A DNA stretch of 64,000 bases from Mycolicibacterium litorale. GTDB lineage: Bacteria > Actinomycetota > Actinomycetes > Mycobacteriales > Mycobacteriaceae. The stretch is from NCBI RefSeq assembly GCF_014218295.1, contig NZ_AP023287.1, positions 1,674,001 to 1,738,000 of the forward strand, written 5' to 3'. Shown here one piece after another: positions 41,042 through 52,354 of this stretch; the stretch's first letter is position 1; the number at the start of each line of letters is the position of its first letter. The translations under genes and the position numbers were made by a program. The notes beneath the pieces are model-generated. The model was not told the origin of the DNA and searched no databases. It worked only from the letters and a program-made list of their open reading frames with translations.

Positions 41042-42303
41042 CGTCCTCGACGGAGGCCGACTGTTCGACGGGTAAGAGGCGGCTCCCGCGCGAAGTCTGG
41101 GTGCTGGTGGCCGCCAATGTGGTGGTGGCGCTGGGTTACGGCGTGGTGGCGCCGGTACTGCCGCAGTACGCCCGGCATTTCGGCGTCAGCATCAGCGCCG
41201 CGACGTTCGTCATCACCGCCTTCGCCGTCATGCGCCTGGTGGGTGCGCCGCCCGCGGGCCTGCTGGTGCAGCGGTTGGGGGAGCGGCGCGTCTACATCAG
41301 CGGCCTACTCATCGTCGCGCTGTCGACAGCGGCGTGCGCGTTCGCCGAAACGTATTGGCAGCTCCTGCTTTTCCGCTCCCTCGGCGGAGTGGGGTCGGCG
41401 ATGTTCACGGTGTCGTCGCTGGGTCTGATGATCCGCATCTCACCGGCCGACGCGCGGGGCCGCGTGGCCGGTTTGTTCTCGTCGGGGTTCATGGTCGGCT
41501 CCGTGGGCGGACCCATCCTCGGCAGCCTCACCGCGGGATTCGGGCTGTCGGCGCCGTTCCTGATCTACGGGGCGGCGCTGCTGGTGGCCGCGACCGTCGT
41601 GTTCGTGAGCCTGCGCAACTCCACTGTCGCCGGCAAGTCCGAGGATGAGGCGGAGGAACCCGTTGCGTTCCGGACGGTGTTCAAGCACCGGGCCTACAAA
41701 GCGGCGCTGTTCTCCAACTTCGCGACCGGCTGGGCGTCGTTCGGGTTGCGCATCGCGCTGGTGCCGCTGTTCATCGTGGAGGTGCTGGGCCGCGGCCCTG
41801 GCGCGGCCGGTCTCGCGCTGACGGCATTCGCGGTGGGCAACATCTCGGTCGTCATCCCGAGCGGATACCTGTCCGACCGCCTCGGGCGGCGCAAGCTGCT
41901 GATCGCCGGGCTCACGCTGGCGGCGGTCTCGACGGCGCTGGTGGGCTTCACGACCTCGATGCCGGTGTTCCTGGCGGCGGCCTACGTCGCCGGCGCGGCG
42001 ACGGGGATCTTCGTCTCCCCGCAGCAGGCCGCCGTCGCCGACGTGGTCGGCAGCAAGTCGCGGGGTGGGACCGCGGTCGCGACGTTCCAGATGATGGCCG
42101 ACTTCGGCTCGATCGGCGGCTCCCTGCTGGTCGGGCTGATCGCGCAGTACACGTCGTTCGGGTGGGCGTTCCTGGTCAGCGGCATCATCCTGGGAGTGGC
42201 GGCCATCGGCTGGATCTTCGCGCCCGAGACACGGCCGCGGCCCCCGAGTGCGCACACACCCGCGCGGCCACTCGGACCGGAGGCCGGTGGCGAAGTGCCG
42301 TGA
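41038..42303 (+). CDS. MFS transporter
   Basis: A 421-residue major facilitator protein with twelve predicted helices. Family motif GxLaDrxGrr occurs as [13 protein letters not shown] after helix 2 and again as [14 protein letters not shown] in the second half. N-terminal [20 protein letters not shown] is typical of the drug/proton antiporter or sugar-efflux branch. GTG 41038 overlaps the pgm stop by 4 bp. Substrate not deducible. Confidence 0.88.
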
Positions 42304-42358
42304 CCAGCGATTTTGAGCGGCCACCCCTCGTGGTGTAACTTCGGTGAGCACGACTTAC

Positions 42359-42431
42359 GGGGCTATGGCGCAGCTGGTAGCGCACCACACTGGCAGTGTG
42401 GGGGTCAGGGGTTCGAGTCCCCTTAGCTCCA
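42359..42431 (+). tRNA. tRNA-Ala (GGC)
   Basis: 73-nt cloverleaf: acceptor GGGGCTA/TAGCTCC, D-arm GGCGCAGCTGGTAGCGC, anticodon stem CCACA/TGTGG with loop CTGGCAG (anticodon GGC), T-arm AGGGGTTCGAGTCCCCT. The CCA end is not encoded. Confidence 0.95.
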
Positions 42432-42439
42432 CTCCCGAG

Positions 42440-42473
42440 AAACCCGCTCCGGCCATTGGCCGGGGCGGGTTTC
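42440..42473 (+). terminator. Rho-independent terminator after tRNA-Ala
   Basis: AAACCCGCTCCGGCCA / TT / GGCCGGGGCGGGTTT forms a long GC stem with one mismatch, starting 9 bp after the tRNA, with T residues at its end. Confidence 0.85.
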
Positions 42474-42741
42474 GTCGTTCGCGGGGTGGCCGCCGACGTG
42501 GCCGTGAGTCGGTCCTCGGTCACGCGCGTCCTACGGACACACCGAGTCCATGACCACAGCGTCTATGAGCGCCTTGAGGAAAGACCCGAGCGGATCGCCA
42601 GCCAGCCGCGGTTCGCCCCGTTGGTCGGGGGTCTTTCGGCAGCAGTGTCGTCCGGTCCACGTGGCGCGATTCTCTCCGAATCGCCAGGCTGCCGCCCTAA
42701 GGTCACCAGGCAAGCGGACGATTCGAGAGAACGGATTGGTC

Positions 42742-45072
42742 ATGGGTGCAGACGACATCCTGTTTCCGAAACTGCCCGGCGGTGAGACGTTGCCGTTTGC
42801 GACGGTCCCCTCCGCCAGCGTCGCGGGTCGAACGCTGCAGGAATCCACCTACGCGCAGCGGGTCACCCCGCCACGCCTGCACGACGACGCACCCAACATC
42901 GTGATCGTGTTGATAGACGACGCCGGACCGGGTCTGCCGTCCACGTTCGGCGGCGAGGTCCGCACGTCCACCATGGACCGCATGTGCGCCGAAGGCGTGG
43001 CGTACAACCGGTTCCACACCACCGCTATGTGCTCGCCGACGCGCGCATCGCTGCTGACCGGACGCAACCACCACGAGATCGGCAACGGCCAGATCGCCGA
43101 ATTGGCCAACGACTGGGACGGATATGCAGGCAAGATCCCCCGCAGCAGCGCGACGATGGCCGAAGTCCTCAAGCAGTACGGATACGCGACCTCGGCCTTC
43201 GGCAAGTGGCACAACACGCCCGCCGAGGAGACGACGGCCGCGGGCCCGTTCGACAACTGGCCCACCGGCCTCGGGTTCGAGTACTTCTACGGCTTCCTGG
43301 CCGGCGAGGCCTCCCAGTACGAGCCGCACCTGGTGCGCAACACCACGGTGGTGGCGCCACCGAGGACTCCCGAAGAGGGGTATCACCTGTCAGAGGATCT
43401 CGCCGACGACGCGATCAGTTGGCTGCGCCGTCACAAGGCCTTCAGGGCCGACACGCCGTTCTTCATGTACTGGGCCAGCGGCTGTCTGCACGGACCGCAC
43501 CACATCATGAAGGAGTGGGCGGACAAGTACGCGGGCAAGTTCGACGACGGCTGGGACGCCTACCGGCAACGGGTATTCGAGAGAGCCAAGGACAAGGGGT
43601 GGATCCCGCCGGACTGCGAACTCACCGAGCGTGACGCGACGTTGGCTTCCTGGGACAGCATCCCCGACGACGAGAAGCCCTTTCAGCGCCGCCTGATGGA
43701 AGTCGCCGCGGGATACGCCGAGCACGTCGACGTCCAGGTCGGCCGGATCGTCGACGAACTCGACCAGCTCGGCTACGGCGACAACACACTGTTCTTCTAC
43801 ATCTGGGGTGACAACGGCTCGTCCGGCGAAGGGCAGAACGGCACCATTGCGGAACTGTTGGCGCAGAACGGGATTCCCACCACAGTACGCCAACACATCG
43901 ACGCGCTCGACGAACTCGGGGGCTTGGACGTGCTGGGCTCACCGCTGGTGGACAACCAGTACCATGCTGGCTGGGCGTGGGCGGGCAGCACACCGTACAA
44001 GGGCATGAAACTGTTGGCCTCCCACCTCGGCGGCACCCGTAACCCGATGGCGGTCAAGTGGCCCGGCAAGATCTCGCCCGACGCGACGCCGCGAGATGTC
44101 TTCCTGCACTGCAACGACATCGTGCCCACCGTCTACGAAATCCTCGGCATTCAGCCTCCGCGCTTCGTCAACGGTGAGCCGCAGATTCCGTTGGCCGGCG
44201 CCAGCTTTGCGCGCACCTTCTTCGACAGGTCCGCCGACGGAGGGAAGAAGACCCAGTACTTCGAGATCATGGGCAGCAGGGCCATCTACCACGATGGGTG
44301 GCTGGCCTCCGCGCGTGGGCCGCGGCTGCCCTGGGTTCCGGGCCCGCCTGCGGGCATCGACACCTGGACTCCCGATGACGACCGCTGGGAACTGTATTTC
44401 CTGGACGAGGACTGGTCGCAGTCACGCGACCTCGCCGTCGAACGTCCCGAGAAGCTGAGCCAGATGCGCGAGATGTTCGCCATCGAAGCCGCGCGCAATT
44501 CGGTCCTGCCCCTCGGTGGTGGCCTGTGGGTACCGGTCTACCATCCCGAACTGCGTATCGCCCCGCCCTACCAGGAATGGGAATTCTCCGGCGACACCGT
44601 CCGGATGCCCGAATTCTGCGCGCCCGCACTGGGCAACAAGAACAACATCGTGACGATCGACGCAGAGTTACCCGACACCGCCAGTGGTGTGCTGTACGCG
44701 CTCGGCGGGGCGGCGGGCGGACTGACCTGCTACCTCGACGGAGGTCACCTCTGCTACGAATACAACCTCTTCATCCTCATGCGTACGAAAATCCGCTCAG
44801 CAGCAGAGCTGCCGGCGGGCCGGGTAACAATCACTGTCGAAACCCGGTATGTCGAACAACGGCCGGCGGGTCCGCTCGACGTCGAGATCCGCGTCGACGG
44901 CGAAACGGTCGCCAGCGGACGGGTTCCGATCAGCGCTCCGCTGCTGTTCACCGCGAACGATTGCCTGGACATCGGCACCTGCCTTGGTTCTCCGGTGTCA
45001 CTGGATTACCGGGAACGCGCTCCCTTCACGTTCGAGGGGCGCATCCACCGGGTGCATGTCGCCTACGTGTGA
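42742..45072 (+). CDS. Type I arylsulfatase
   Basis: A 776-residue sulfatase of the alkaline-phosphatase superfamily. Metal-binding NIVIVLIDDAGPG (about 52-65), formylglycine site CSPTRASLLTGR (Cys near residue 97), a catalytic FGKWHNTP, and the distal metal site FYIWGDNGSSGEGQNG are present. The C-terminal domain (about 620-776) is a beta-rich accessory domain. No signal peptide, so it is likely cytosolic, needing a formylglycine-generating enzyme encoded elsewhere. ATG 42742 (MGADDILFPKLP) is chosen; the ORF to 42550 overlaps non-coding sequence. Related proteins occur as several paralogues in fast-growing mycobacteria. Natural sulfate ester unknown. Confidence 0.92.
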   Translation: MGADDILFPKLPGGETLPFATVPSASVAGRTLQESTYAQRVTPPRLHDDAPNIVIVLIDDAGPGLPSTFGGEVRTSTMDRMCAEGVAYNRFHTTAMCSPTRASLLTGRNHHEIGNGQIAELANDWDGYAGKIPRSSATMAEVLKQYGYATSAFGKWHNTPAEETTAAGPFDNWPTGLGFEYFYGFLAGEASQYEPHLVRNTTVVAPPRTPEEGYHLSEDLADDAISWLRRHKAFRADTPFFMYWASGCLHGPHHIMKEWADKYAGKFDDGWDAYRQRVFERAKDKGWIPPDCELTERDATLASWDSIPDDEKPFQRRLMEVAAGYAEHVDVQVGRIVDELDQLGYGDNTLFFYIWGDNGSSGEGQNGTIAELLAQNGIPTTVRQHIDALDELGGLDVLGSPLVDNQYHAGWAWAGSTPYKGMKLLASHLGGTRNPMAVKWPGKISPDATPRDVFLHCNDIVPTVYEILGIQPPRFVNGEPQIPLAGASFARTFFDRSADGGKKTQYFEIMGSRAIYHDGWLASARGPRLPWVPGPPAGIDTWTPDDDRWELYFLDEDWSQSRDLAVERPEKLSQMREMFAIEAARNSVLPLGGGLWVPVYHPELRIAPPYQEWEFSGDTVRMPEFCAPALGNKNNIVTIDAELPDTASGVLYALGGAAGGLTCYLDGGHLCYEYNLFILMRTKIRSAAELPAGRVTITVETRYVEQRPAGPLDVEIRVDGETVASGRVPISAPLLFTANDCLDIGTCLGSPVSLDYRERAPFTFEGRIHRVHVAYV

Positions 45073-45099
45073 CCGAACAGTTCGTCGGGGCGCGAGCGT

Positions 45100-45531
45100 T
45101 CAGCCCCGCCCGTCCGGTTGATCGTTGTTCTTCTGCGCGCCCCATCCGTGCACCCGGTCGACCTCGATCAGCGCGCTGACGCGGGGTCGCTTCCGGTCGG
45201 GGTACGGCTTTCCCTGATAGTGCTGTGACAGCGCGTCGATGTCGCTCAGTCCCTCGTCGTCGTACATGTCGGTGACATGTCCGATCAGGGTGAGGTGGGT
45301 GTACCAGTCGGTGTCGTCGATGACTGTGAGCGACACCCTCGGCTCTGCCCGCATGTGTTGCAAACGCTTGCGGGCGACGTCCATGTTGACCAGGACGCGG
45401 CCGTCATCGCGCAGCAGGTACCACGTCGCCGCGGATACCGGTTGTCCGTCGCGCCGGACGGTGCTGATGACCGCGGGGTTGGGTTTCGACAGCATCGTCT
45501 TGGCGTCGTCGGTCAGCGGTGTCGATGTCAT
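45100..45531 (-). CDS. PPOX-class (F420-type) split-barrel oxidoreductase
   Basis: A 143-residue pyridoxine-5'-phosphate-oxidase-like split-barrel protein of the group that often binds F420 in mycobacteria. Seen: NPAVISTVRRDGQPVSAATW at the N-terminus, VLVNMDVARKRLQHMRAEPR (flavin phosphate region) and VSLTVIDDTDWYTHLTLIG. ATG 45531 gives MTSTPLTDDAKTML; the larger ORF to 45744 lacks homology-like sequence upstream of it. Substrate unknown. Confidence 0.85.
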   Translation of the reverse strand: MTSTPLTDDAKTMLSKPNPAVISTVRRDGQPVSAATWYLLRDDGRVLVNMDVARKRLQHMRAEPRVSLTVIDDTDWYTHLTLIGHVTDMYDDEGLSDIDALSQHYQGKPYPDRKRPRVSALIEVDRVHGWGAQKNNDQPDGRG

Positions 45532-45582
45532 GCCCACGGGGATGCCCGAACTGCCCGGGCTCAAGCGACGGATACTGGTCCC

Positions 45583-45798
45583 ATGACAGCGAAATGGGAT
45601 GTCGTGGTCGTGGAGCCGTTCGAGCACGGGATCGAGAACCCCTCGGACGAAGATCTGCAGTCCACCACGATCGACGCTGCCGACGAGGCGGACGCCCGGC
45701 AGATGTACGCCGACAAGCTGCAGGCGCTCGGCGACCATCGCCACACCGCCGTCCAGCTGCGCCGCGACGGGCGCATCATCGAGCGCTGGCCGGCCTGA
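45583..45798 (+). CDS. Small conserved hypothetical protein
   Basis: 71 residues, MTAKWDVVVVEPFEHGIENP at the start and VQLRRDGRIIERWPA at the end, with an acidic middle. Divergent from the PPOX gene. No known domain recognised; the composition and good codon use suggest a real protein. The stop abuts the convergent stop of the HTH gene (TGA then TCA). Confidence 0.65.
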   Translation: MTAKWDVVVVEPFEHGIENPSDEDLQSTTIDAADEADARQMYADKLQALGDHRHTAVQLRRDGRIIERWPA

Positions 45799-45972
45799 TC
45801 ATCTGGCGCGGCGGCGCCCCTGGAGCCACTTGTCGACGGTTTCTCTCGCCCACCCCTGATTGCGGCCGACGGTGACGTCGGGTTCGGGAAAGTCCACGTA
45901 GCCCTTCACCGTCGCCAGGCTGACGCCGAGGTACTCCGCGATCTCACCCCGCGACATGAAATGCAGCACCAC
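45799..45972 (-). CDS. Short helix-turn-helix (AlpA/MerR-like) DNA-binding protein
   Basis: A 57-codon ORF whose product contains SRGEIAEYLGVSLATVKGYV, a clear winged-HTH of the AlpA/excisionase type, followed by PEPDVTVGRNQGWARETVDK and a basic tail. GTG 45972 or 45969 gives a VVLHF start; ATG 45957 is also possible. Such small proteins serve as phage or plasmid regulators and excisionases but also occur alone in mycobacterial chromosomes; no integrase lies nearby. The upstream region 46010-46080 is AT-rich. Confidence 0.75.
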   Translation of the reverse strand: MVLHFMSRGEIAEYLGVSLATVKGYVDFPEPDVTVGRNQGWARETVDKWLQGRRRAR

Positions 45973-46105
45973 GAGGGCCGAGCCTACCCGACCGCCGCTG
46001 GTCCTCCTTAAAGACGAAACCAGGTCTGATTACGTCTGCAAATAGTTCTTTTGAAGTGTCTTTTTATGTGCAACTACAGATTGCTGAAGGCACCCTTAAA
46101 GGGGT

Positions 46106-46111
46106 TAGAGT
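46106..46111 (+). promoter_or_regulatory. Likely -10 element of the PE-PPE gene
   Basis: TAGAGT fits TANNNT and is followed by six bases and then the ATG at 46118, giving a leaderless start. A TTGCTG sequence at 46081-46086 is a weak -35 candidate with 19-bp spacing. The 46010-46105 segment is unusually AT-rich. Confidence 0.5.
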
Positions 46112-46117
46112 GCCGCC

Positions 46118-47083
46118 ATGAACGGCGCCCTCAAGGTGGTGTGTGTCGCTACCTCTATCGCGATCACGACCGCCGCCCCCGCGGGAGCTGACACCGCCCT
46201 CTACGTCGGCGGAACGGGATGGCCCGGCACGCCGACGCACTCGCAGATGACCTGGCTGCAGAACGACGTCTACGCCGGCCGCGACGACGCCCTCGTCGGC
46301 ATCGGCTACCCGGCCTCGCCGGTGATGATGAACGAATCGGTCGCCATGGGCGCCAGGCGACTCGGCGATGCGGTCACCGCCACGAAAGGGCCCAAATCCG
46401 TCGTCGGTGTATCCCAGGGCAGCCTGGTGCTGCACGAGGAGGAGCGGCGTCTCATGGCGCTGCCCGCAGCGCAGCGACCCGCTCAGGACGAGCTGCGGTT
46501 CGTCTACATCGGGGACCCGGCGCGCCCCTCCGGAGGAGTCGCCAACTGGGTGCCCGAAGGTGTGCGGCTGCCCGGCATCGGCATCAGCCGCCCCGAGCCC
46601 CTGGTCGACACCCCCTACGAGACCGTGTACGTCACCCGTGAGTACGACGGCATCGCCGATTTCCCGGACCGGCCGCAGAACCTGCTCGCCACCGCCAACG
46701 CCGTCATGGGTGTCGTCTATCTCCACCCGCACTACGGTCTCGACCTGTCCGACGTACCGACGAGCAGCATCACCGAGACGACGAACTCCCAGGGCGGCAA
46801 GACGACGTCGTACCTCGTGCCGACCAAGGAGCTGCCGCTGACGAAGCCGTTGCGGCAGTTGGGCGTCGATCGCCGCATCGTCGACGAGGTGGACAAGCGC
46901 CTACGGCCGGTCGTGGACGCCGGCTACAAGCGCAACGACGTCAAACGCGCCTCGGTGTCGGGAGCGGACACGGCGGAGACGTCCGAGCGGGACGGCCGGG
47001 GCGCCGACCCGGTCAGTGATGGCGAGGCGTCCGGTGCGACCGACGCGGACGCGGTCGTAGGATCCACGGGTGGGCCCGGATGA
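46118..47083 (+). CDS. Secreted PE-PPE domain serine hydrolase
   Basis: A 321-residue exported protein: signal peptide (LKVVCVATSIAITTAAPAGA, cleavage about residue 25), then a PE-PPE domain (PF08237) with the alpha/beta hydrolase nucleophile GVSQGS (about residue 100) and partners in the DPARPSGGVANWVPEG and TREYDGIADFPDRPQNLLA segments. Related mycobacterial domains act as esterases or acyltransferases on surface lipids. Here it stands alone, not on a PE or PPE protein. The C-terminal 50 residues are low-complexity. Its 3' end overlaps the AraC gene by 14 bp. Confidence 0.85.
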   Translation: MNGALKVVCVATSIAITTAAPAGADTALYVGGTGWPGTPTHSQMTWLQNDVYAGRDDALVGIGYPASPVMMNESVAMGARRLGDAVTATKGPKSVVGVSQGSLVLHEEERRLMALPAAQRPAQDELRFVYIGDPARPSGGVANWVPEGVRLPGIGISRPEPLVDTPYETVYVTREYDGIADFPDRPQNLLATANAVMGVVYLHPHYGLDLSDVPTSSITETTNSQGGKTTSYLVPTKELPLTKPLRQLGVDRRIVDEVDKRLRPVVDAGYKRNDVKRASVSGADTAETSERDGRGADPVSDGEASGATDADAVVGSTGGPG

Positions 47084-47510
47084 GCGGCGACTCGACGACC
47101 TGAGGCGCCTCCGCAGGGTGCGCGACCGGATCGACCGGGAGTACGCGCAGCCGCTCGACGTCGAGGCGCTCGCCCGCGCGGTTCACATGTCCGCGGGCCA
47201 CCTCAGCCGACAGTTCAAACTGGCCTACGGCGAATCGCCCTACAGCTACCTGATGACCCGCCGGATCGAGCGAGCGATGGCGCTGCTGCGCCGCGGGGAC
47301 CTCAGCGTCACCGAGGTGTGCTTTGCCGTGGGCTGTTCGTCGCTGGGGACCTTCAGCACCCGGTTCACCGAACTCGTCGGGGTGCCTCCGAGCGCGTACC
47401 GCCGCCAGTTCGCCGGCACCACCGCGGAGCCACCGTCGTGCGTGACGAAGGTGGTGACCAGACCGGTCAGGAATCGAGAAGCCTCCGCCGCGGCTCCCCA
47501 TTTACCGTGA
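47070..47510 (+). CDS. AraC-family transcriptional regulator (DNA-binding domain only)
   Basis: A 146-residue regulator with two helix-turn-helix motifs (LARAVHMSAGHLSRQFKLAYG and VTEVCFAVGCSSLGTFSTRF, ending in the family GVPPSAYRRQF). No ligand-binding domain is present, in contrast to most AraC proteins, so a partner or a downstream small-molecule signal may be sensed another way. GTG 47070 overlaps the upstream gene. It is followed at 4 bp by a VOC gene and then a UvrA-like gene, an arrangement seen in several actinobacteria. Confidence 0.88.
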   Translation: MGPDERRLDDLRRLRRVRDRIDREYAQPLDVEALARAVHMSAGHLSRQFKLAYGESPYSYLMTRRIERAMALLRRGDLSVTEVCFAVGCSSLGTFSTRFTELVGVPPSAYRRQFAGTTAEPPSCVTKVVTRPVRNREASAAAPHLP

Positions 47511-47514
47511 GCCC

Positions 47515-47925
47515 ATGGACATCACGATTCACAACAGCTTTCTGCCGCACACCGACCCCGAGGAGTCGCTGGCGTTCTACCGCGACACCCTCGGCTTCGA
47601 GGTCCGCCTCGACGTGGGTGGCGGGACGATGCGCTGGATCACCGTCGGTCCACCGAATCAACCGGGCACGTCGATCGTCCTGCACCCGCCGGCCGCCGAT
47701 CCCGGAGTGACCGACGAGGAGCGGCGCGTCATCGCCGAGATGATGGCCAAAGGCACCTACGCGATGATCGTGCTGGCCACCAAGGACCTCGACGCCACCT
47801 TCGAGCGCCTGCAGGCACGCGACGCCGACATCGTCCAGGAGCCGACCGTTCAGCCGTACGGTGTTCGTGACTGCGCTGTCCGCGATCCGGCGGGCACCAT
47901 GATCCGCATCCAGGAGCGGCCCTGA
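47515..47925 (+). CDS. VOC (glyoxalase/bleomycin-resistance fold) protein
   Basis: A 136-residue VOC domain protein: DITIHNSFLPHTDPEESLAF opens the first beta-alpha-beta unit, and VRDCAVRDPAGTMIRIQE closes the second. VOC proteins bind metal and small molecules (glyoxalase, fosfomycin, bleomycin). Neither specificity nor metal ligands can be assigned safely. Located between the AraC regulator and the UvrA-like gene, with gaps of 4 and 2 bp, so cotranscription is nearly certain. Confidence 0.88.
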   Translation: MDITIHNSFLPHTDPEESLAFYRDTLGFEVRLDVGGGTMRWITVGPPNQPGTSIVLHPPAADPGVTDEERRVIAEMMAKGTYAMIVLATKDLDATFERLQARDADIVQEPTVQPYGVRDCAVRDPAGTMIRIQERP

Positions 47926-47927
47926 AC

Positions 47928-50309
<2,382 letters not shown>

Positions 50310-50410
50310 TCCAGCACCCTCACACCGCGTTCACAGCGAATCTTCAGCAACTCCGTCGGCTCGCCCACGACAGTCTGCTGGCAAACGCAAAGACTGTGCC
50401 GAACGAGGAC

Positions 50411-50438
50411 GGGCCCCGCGAGCGCGCTCGCGGAGCCC
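50411..50438. terminator. Strong hairpin between convergent genes (bidirectional terminator)
   Basis: GGGCCCCGCGAGCG / CGCTCGCGGAGCCC forms a 14-bp stem with one mismatch and essentially no loop sequence to spare, placed between the UvrA-like stop (50309) and the porin stop (50457). No U-tract. Confidence 0.65.
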
Positions 50439-50456
50439 GATCCGTCGGGGTGCGGC

Positions 50457-51107
50457 TCAGTTCATGTTCCAGGGTTGGCCGTAGGTGGTGACGCTGTCAC
50501 CGCTCGACGCGACGAGGCGGGCGTACGGACGCAGCAGCACACCGCCGGCCGCACCGGTCACCGTGCCGTGCGCGTTGGAGACGGCGACCTCGCCCTGCGC
50601 ACCGGAGACGTCGACCGCGAAGGTCGCGACTTCCTGGATGCCGGGGCCGTTGCCCAGGTCGGCGCTGATCGACACACCCGGGAACAGCGGCGGGGTCACG
50701 ATGCCCTCGGCGGGCAGGATGCCGGCGGCGCCCTGAGTCACGTCGATGCCCTCGCCATCGAACGCGATGTTGGGGGTGGTGTAGCTGAAGTTGATGCCCA
50801 CACCCAGCGACCAGGGGAAGCCGATCTGGTAGCCGAGTTCCAACGAACCCTCGAAGTCGTCGGCGCCCTCGCCGGCCACGTTGTACTTGGCGCGGCCCGA
50901 GTGGAACCACTCGCGGGTCAGCCGGTTGCGGTCCAGCGGGAACACACCGTTGAGGAAGGTATCCCACTGCTGAATTGTCAGCGTGCGGCCCTGGCCGTCG
51001 ACCAGGCTGAGTTCGTTGTCCAGACCTGCGTGAGAGGTGCCCGTGCTCGTGAACAGAGCCGCGATGGCCGCAACCAACGCGATCAGCACCCGACCGATTG
51101 CCTTCAT
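50457..51107 (-). CDS. MspA-family outer-membrane porin (constriction variant)
   Basis: A 216-residue precursor of an octameric MspA-type porin, the main hydrophilic channel of fast-growing mycobacteria. Signal peptide (27 residues, ending THSHA-type STGTSHA) then the mature start GLDNELSLVDG, identical to MspA. The barrel segments GYQIGFPWSLGVGINFSYTT and FPGVSISADLGNGPGIQEVA are intact, and it ends QPWNMN. The loop after mature residue 89 differs: MspA has D90-D91-G-D93; here D90-G-E-G follows, and the stretch up to VTPPLF is five residues longer. The symbol is left blank because which paralogue this represents is uncertain. ATG 51107. Confidence 0.95.
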   Translation of the reverse strand: MKAIGRVLIALVAAIAALFTSTGTSHAGLDNELSLVDGQGRTLTIQQWDTFLNGVFPLDRNRLTREWFHSGRAKYNVAGEGADDFEGSLELGYQIGFPWSLGVGINFSYTTPNIAFDGEGIDVTQGAAGILPAEGIVTPPLFPGVSISADLGNGPGIQEVATFAVDVSGAQGEVAVSNAHGTVTGAAGGVLLRPYARLVASSGDSVTTYGQPWNMN

Positions 51108-51373
51108 GGTTCCCCTAGGTGTGTTGCCGGGCGGCCGGCGCGTGAATTGACGGTCGTCCACGTTGACGGGAAGAACCTAACAGCGGCCCAGCAATCCGAC
51201 AACCGATGCGTTCGGCGACAGGTAAGCGTGGTCACAGCAAATTTTCAGACTTCATGCGCCGCAGTGGTCCCCGTTGTGAATTGACGCCTGTGTTTATTCG
51301 AGGGTCGCGCGGGTACCGCCCGAACACCACACATCAACGGTTGCGGGGAGCCACGAGACAACGGAGCTGAGCG

Positions 51374-52351
51374 ATGGAAGACGCCCTACGAGATATGTGG
51401 AGGTCGGTGGCCAACTTCGCGCCGAAGCTGGTCGCATTCCTCGTCATCCTGATCATCGGATGGATCGTGGCGAAGCTGGTCGCCAAGGCCATCGACAAGG
51501 TGCTCGAGAAAGTCGGCTTCGATCGCGCCGTGGAGCGCGGCGGCGTCAAGAAGGCGCTGGCGCGAAGCAATTACGACGCCTCGACAATCGTCAGCAAGAT
51601 CATCTACTACGCACTCCTGCTGGTCGTCCTGCAGCTGGCGTTCGGCGTCTTCGGGCCCAACCCGATCAGTGAGCTGATCGCCGCGGTGATCGCCTTCCTG
51701 CCGCAGCTGGTGGTCGCGGTGATCATCATCGTGGTGGCCGCCGCGATCGCCGCCGCGGTCCGCGACATCGTGGCCAACGCGCTTGGCGGCCTGTCGTATG
51801 GCCGGCTGCTGGCCAATATCGCCAGTATCGCGATCCTCGGACTGGGTGTCATCGCGGCGTTGAACCAGGTCGGTATCGCTCTGACCGTCACCCTGCCCGT
51901 GCTGGTCGCGATCCTCGCCACGATCGGCGGCATCCTCGTCGTCGGTGTCGGTGGCGGTCTCATCAAGCCGATGCAGCAGCGGTGGGAGGACTACCTCTCC
52001 CGGGCCGAGGACGAGAGCCGCAACGTGCGCGAGCAACTGTCGAGCCGGGACCAGGCCACGACCGCGATCCCGGCCGGCGGCCGTACGCAGGCCGGCTACC
52101 CGCCGGGAACCCAGGGGAGTGGACGGCAGGGTGCGGGCGAGCCCGGATACGGCCAGGGCGCTCCGCAGTATCCGAGCGATCCCGCCGCCGCCCGGTCGCC
52201 ACAGTCAGGTCCTCCCACCGGCGCGTACCGCACCGGCCCGTACCCTGCCGGGCCGGCGACCGGGTACGACGATCCCTACGGCGGCCGGCATACCGGGATG
52301 CCCGGCGGACCGCAGTACCCCTACGGCGACGACCGCGGCGGGCAGCGGTAG
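51374..52351 (+). CDS. Conserved TM-helix (mechanosensitive-channel-like) membrane protein
   Basis: A 325-residue membrane protein with the CmpX/TM_helix architecture: an amphipathic start (LRDMWRSVANFAPKLVAFLV), five or so helices with repeated PQLVVAVIIIVVAAAIAAAVRDIVANALGG and LPVLVAILATIGGILVVGVGGGL, then a hydrophilic Gly/Pro/Tyr-rich tail (about 220-325). Family members relate to small mechanosensitive channels. Start ATG 51374 with CGGAG upstream. The tail is probably disordered and may interact with other envelope proteins. Confidence 0.8.
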   Translation: MEDALRDMWRSVANFAPKLVAFLVILIIGWIVAKLVAKAIDKVLEKVGFDRAVERGGVKKALARSNYDASTIVSKIIYYALLLVVLQLAFGVFGPNPISELIAAVIAFLPQLVVAVIIIVVAAAIAAAVRDIVANALGGLSYGRLLANIASIAILGLGVIAALNQVGIALTVTLPVLVAILATIGGILVVGVGGGLIKPMQQRWEDYLSRAEDESRNVREQLSSRDQATTAIPAGGRTQAGYPPGTQGSGRQGAGEPGYGQGAPQYPSDPAAARSPQSGPPTGAYRTGPYPAGPATGYDDPYGGRHTGMPGGPQYPYGDDRGGQR

Positions 52352-52354
52352 CCA

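Noticed and set aside
42359..45072. Integrated element next to tRNA-Ala.
   Set aside because: No integrase, no repeat of the tRNA 3' end was seen downstream, and the neighbouring sulfatase has the usual base composition.
45799..45972. The small HTH protein as an excisionase of a mobile element.
   Set aside because: No integrase or phage gene is nearby; AlpA-like proteins also occur as stand-alone regulators.
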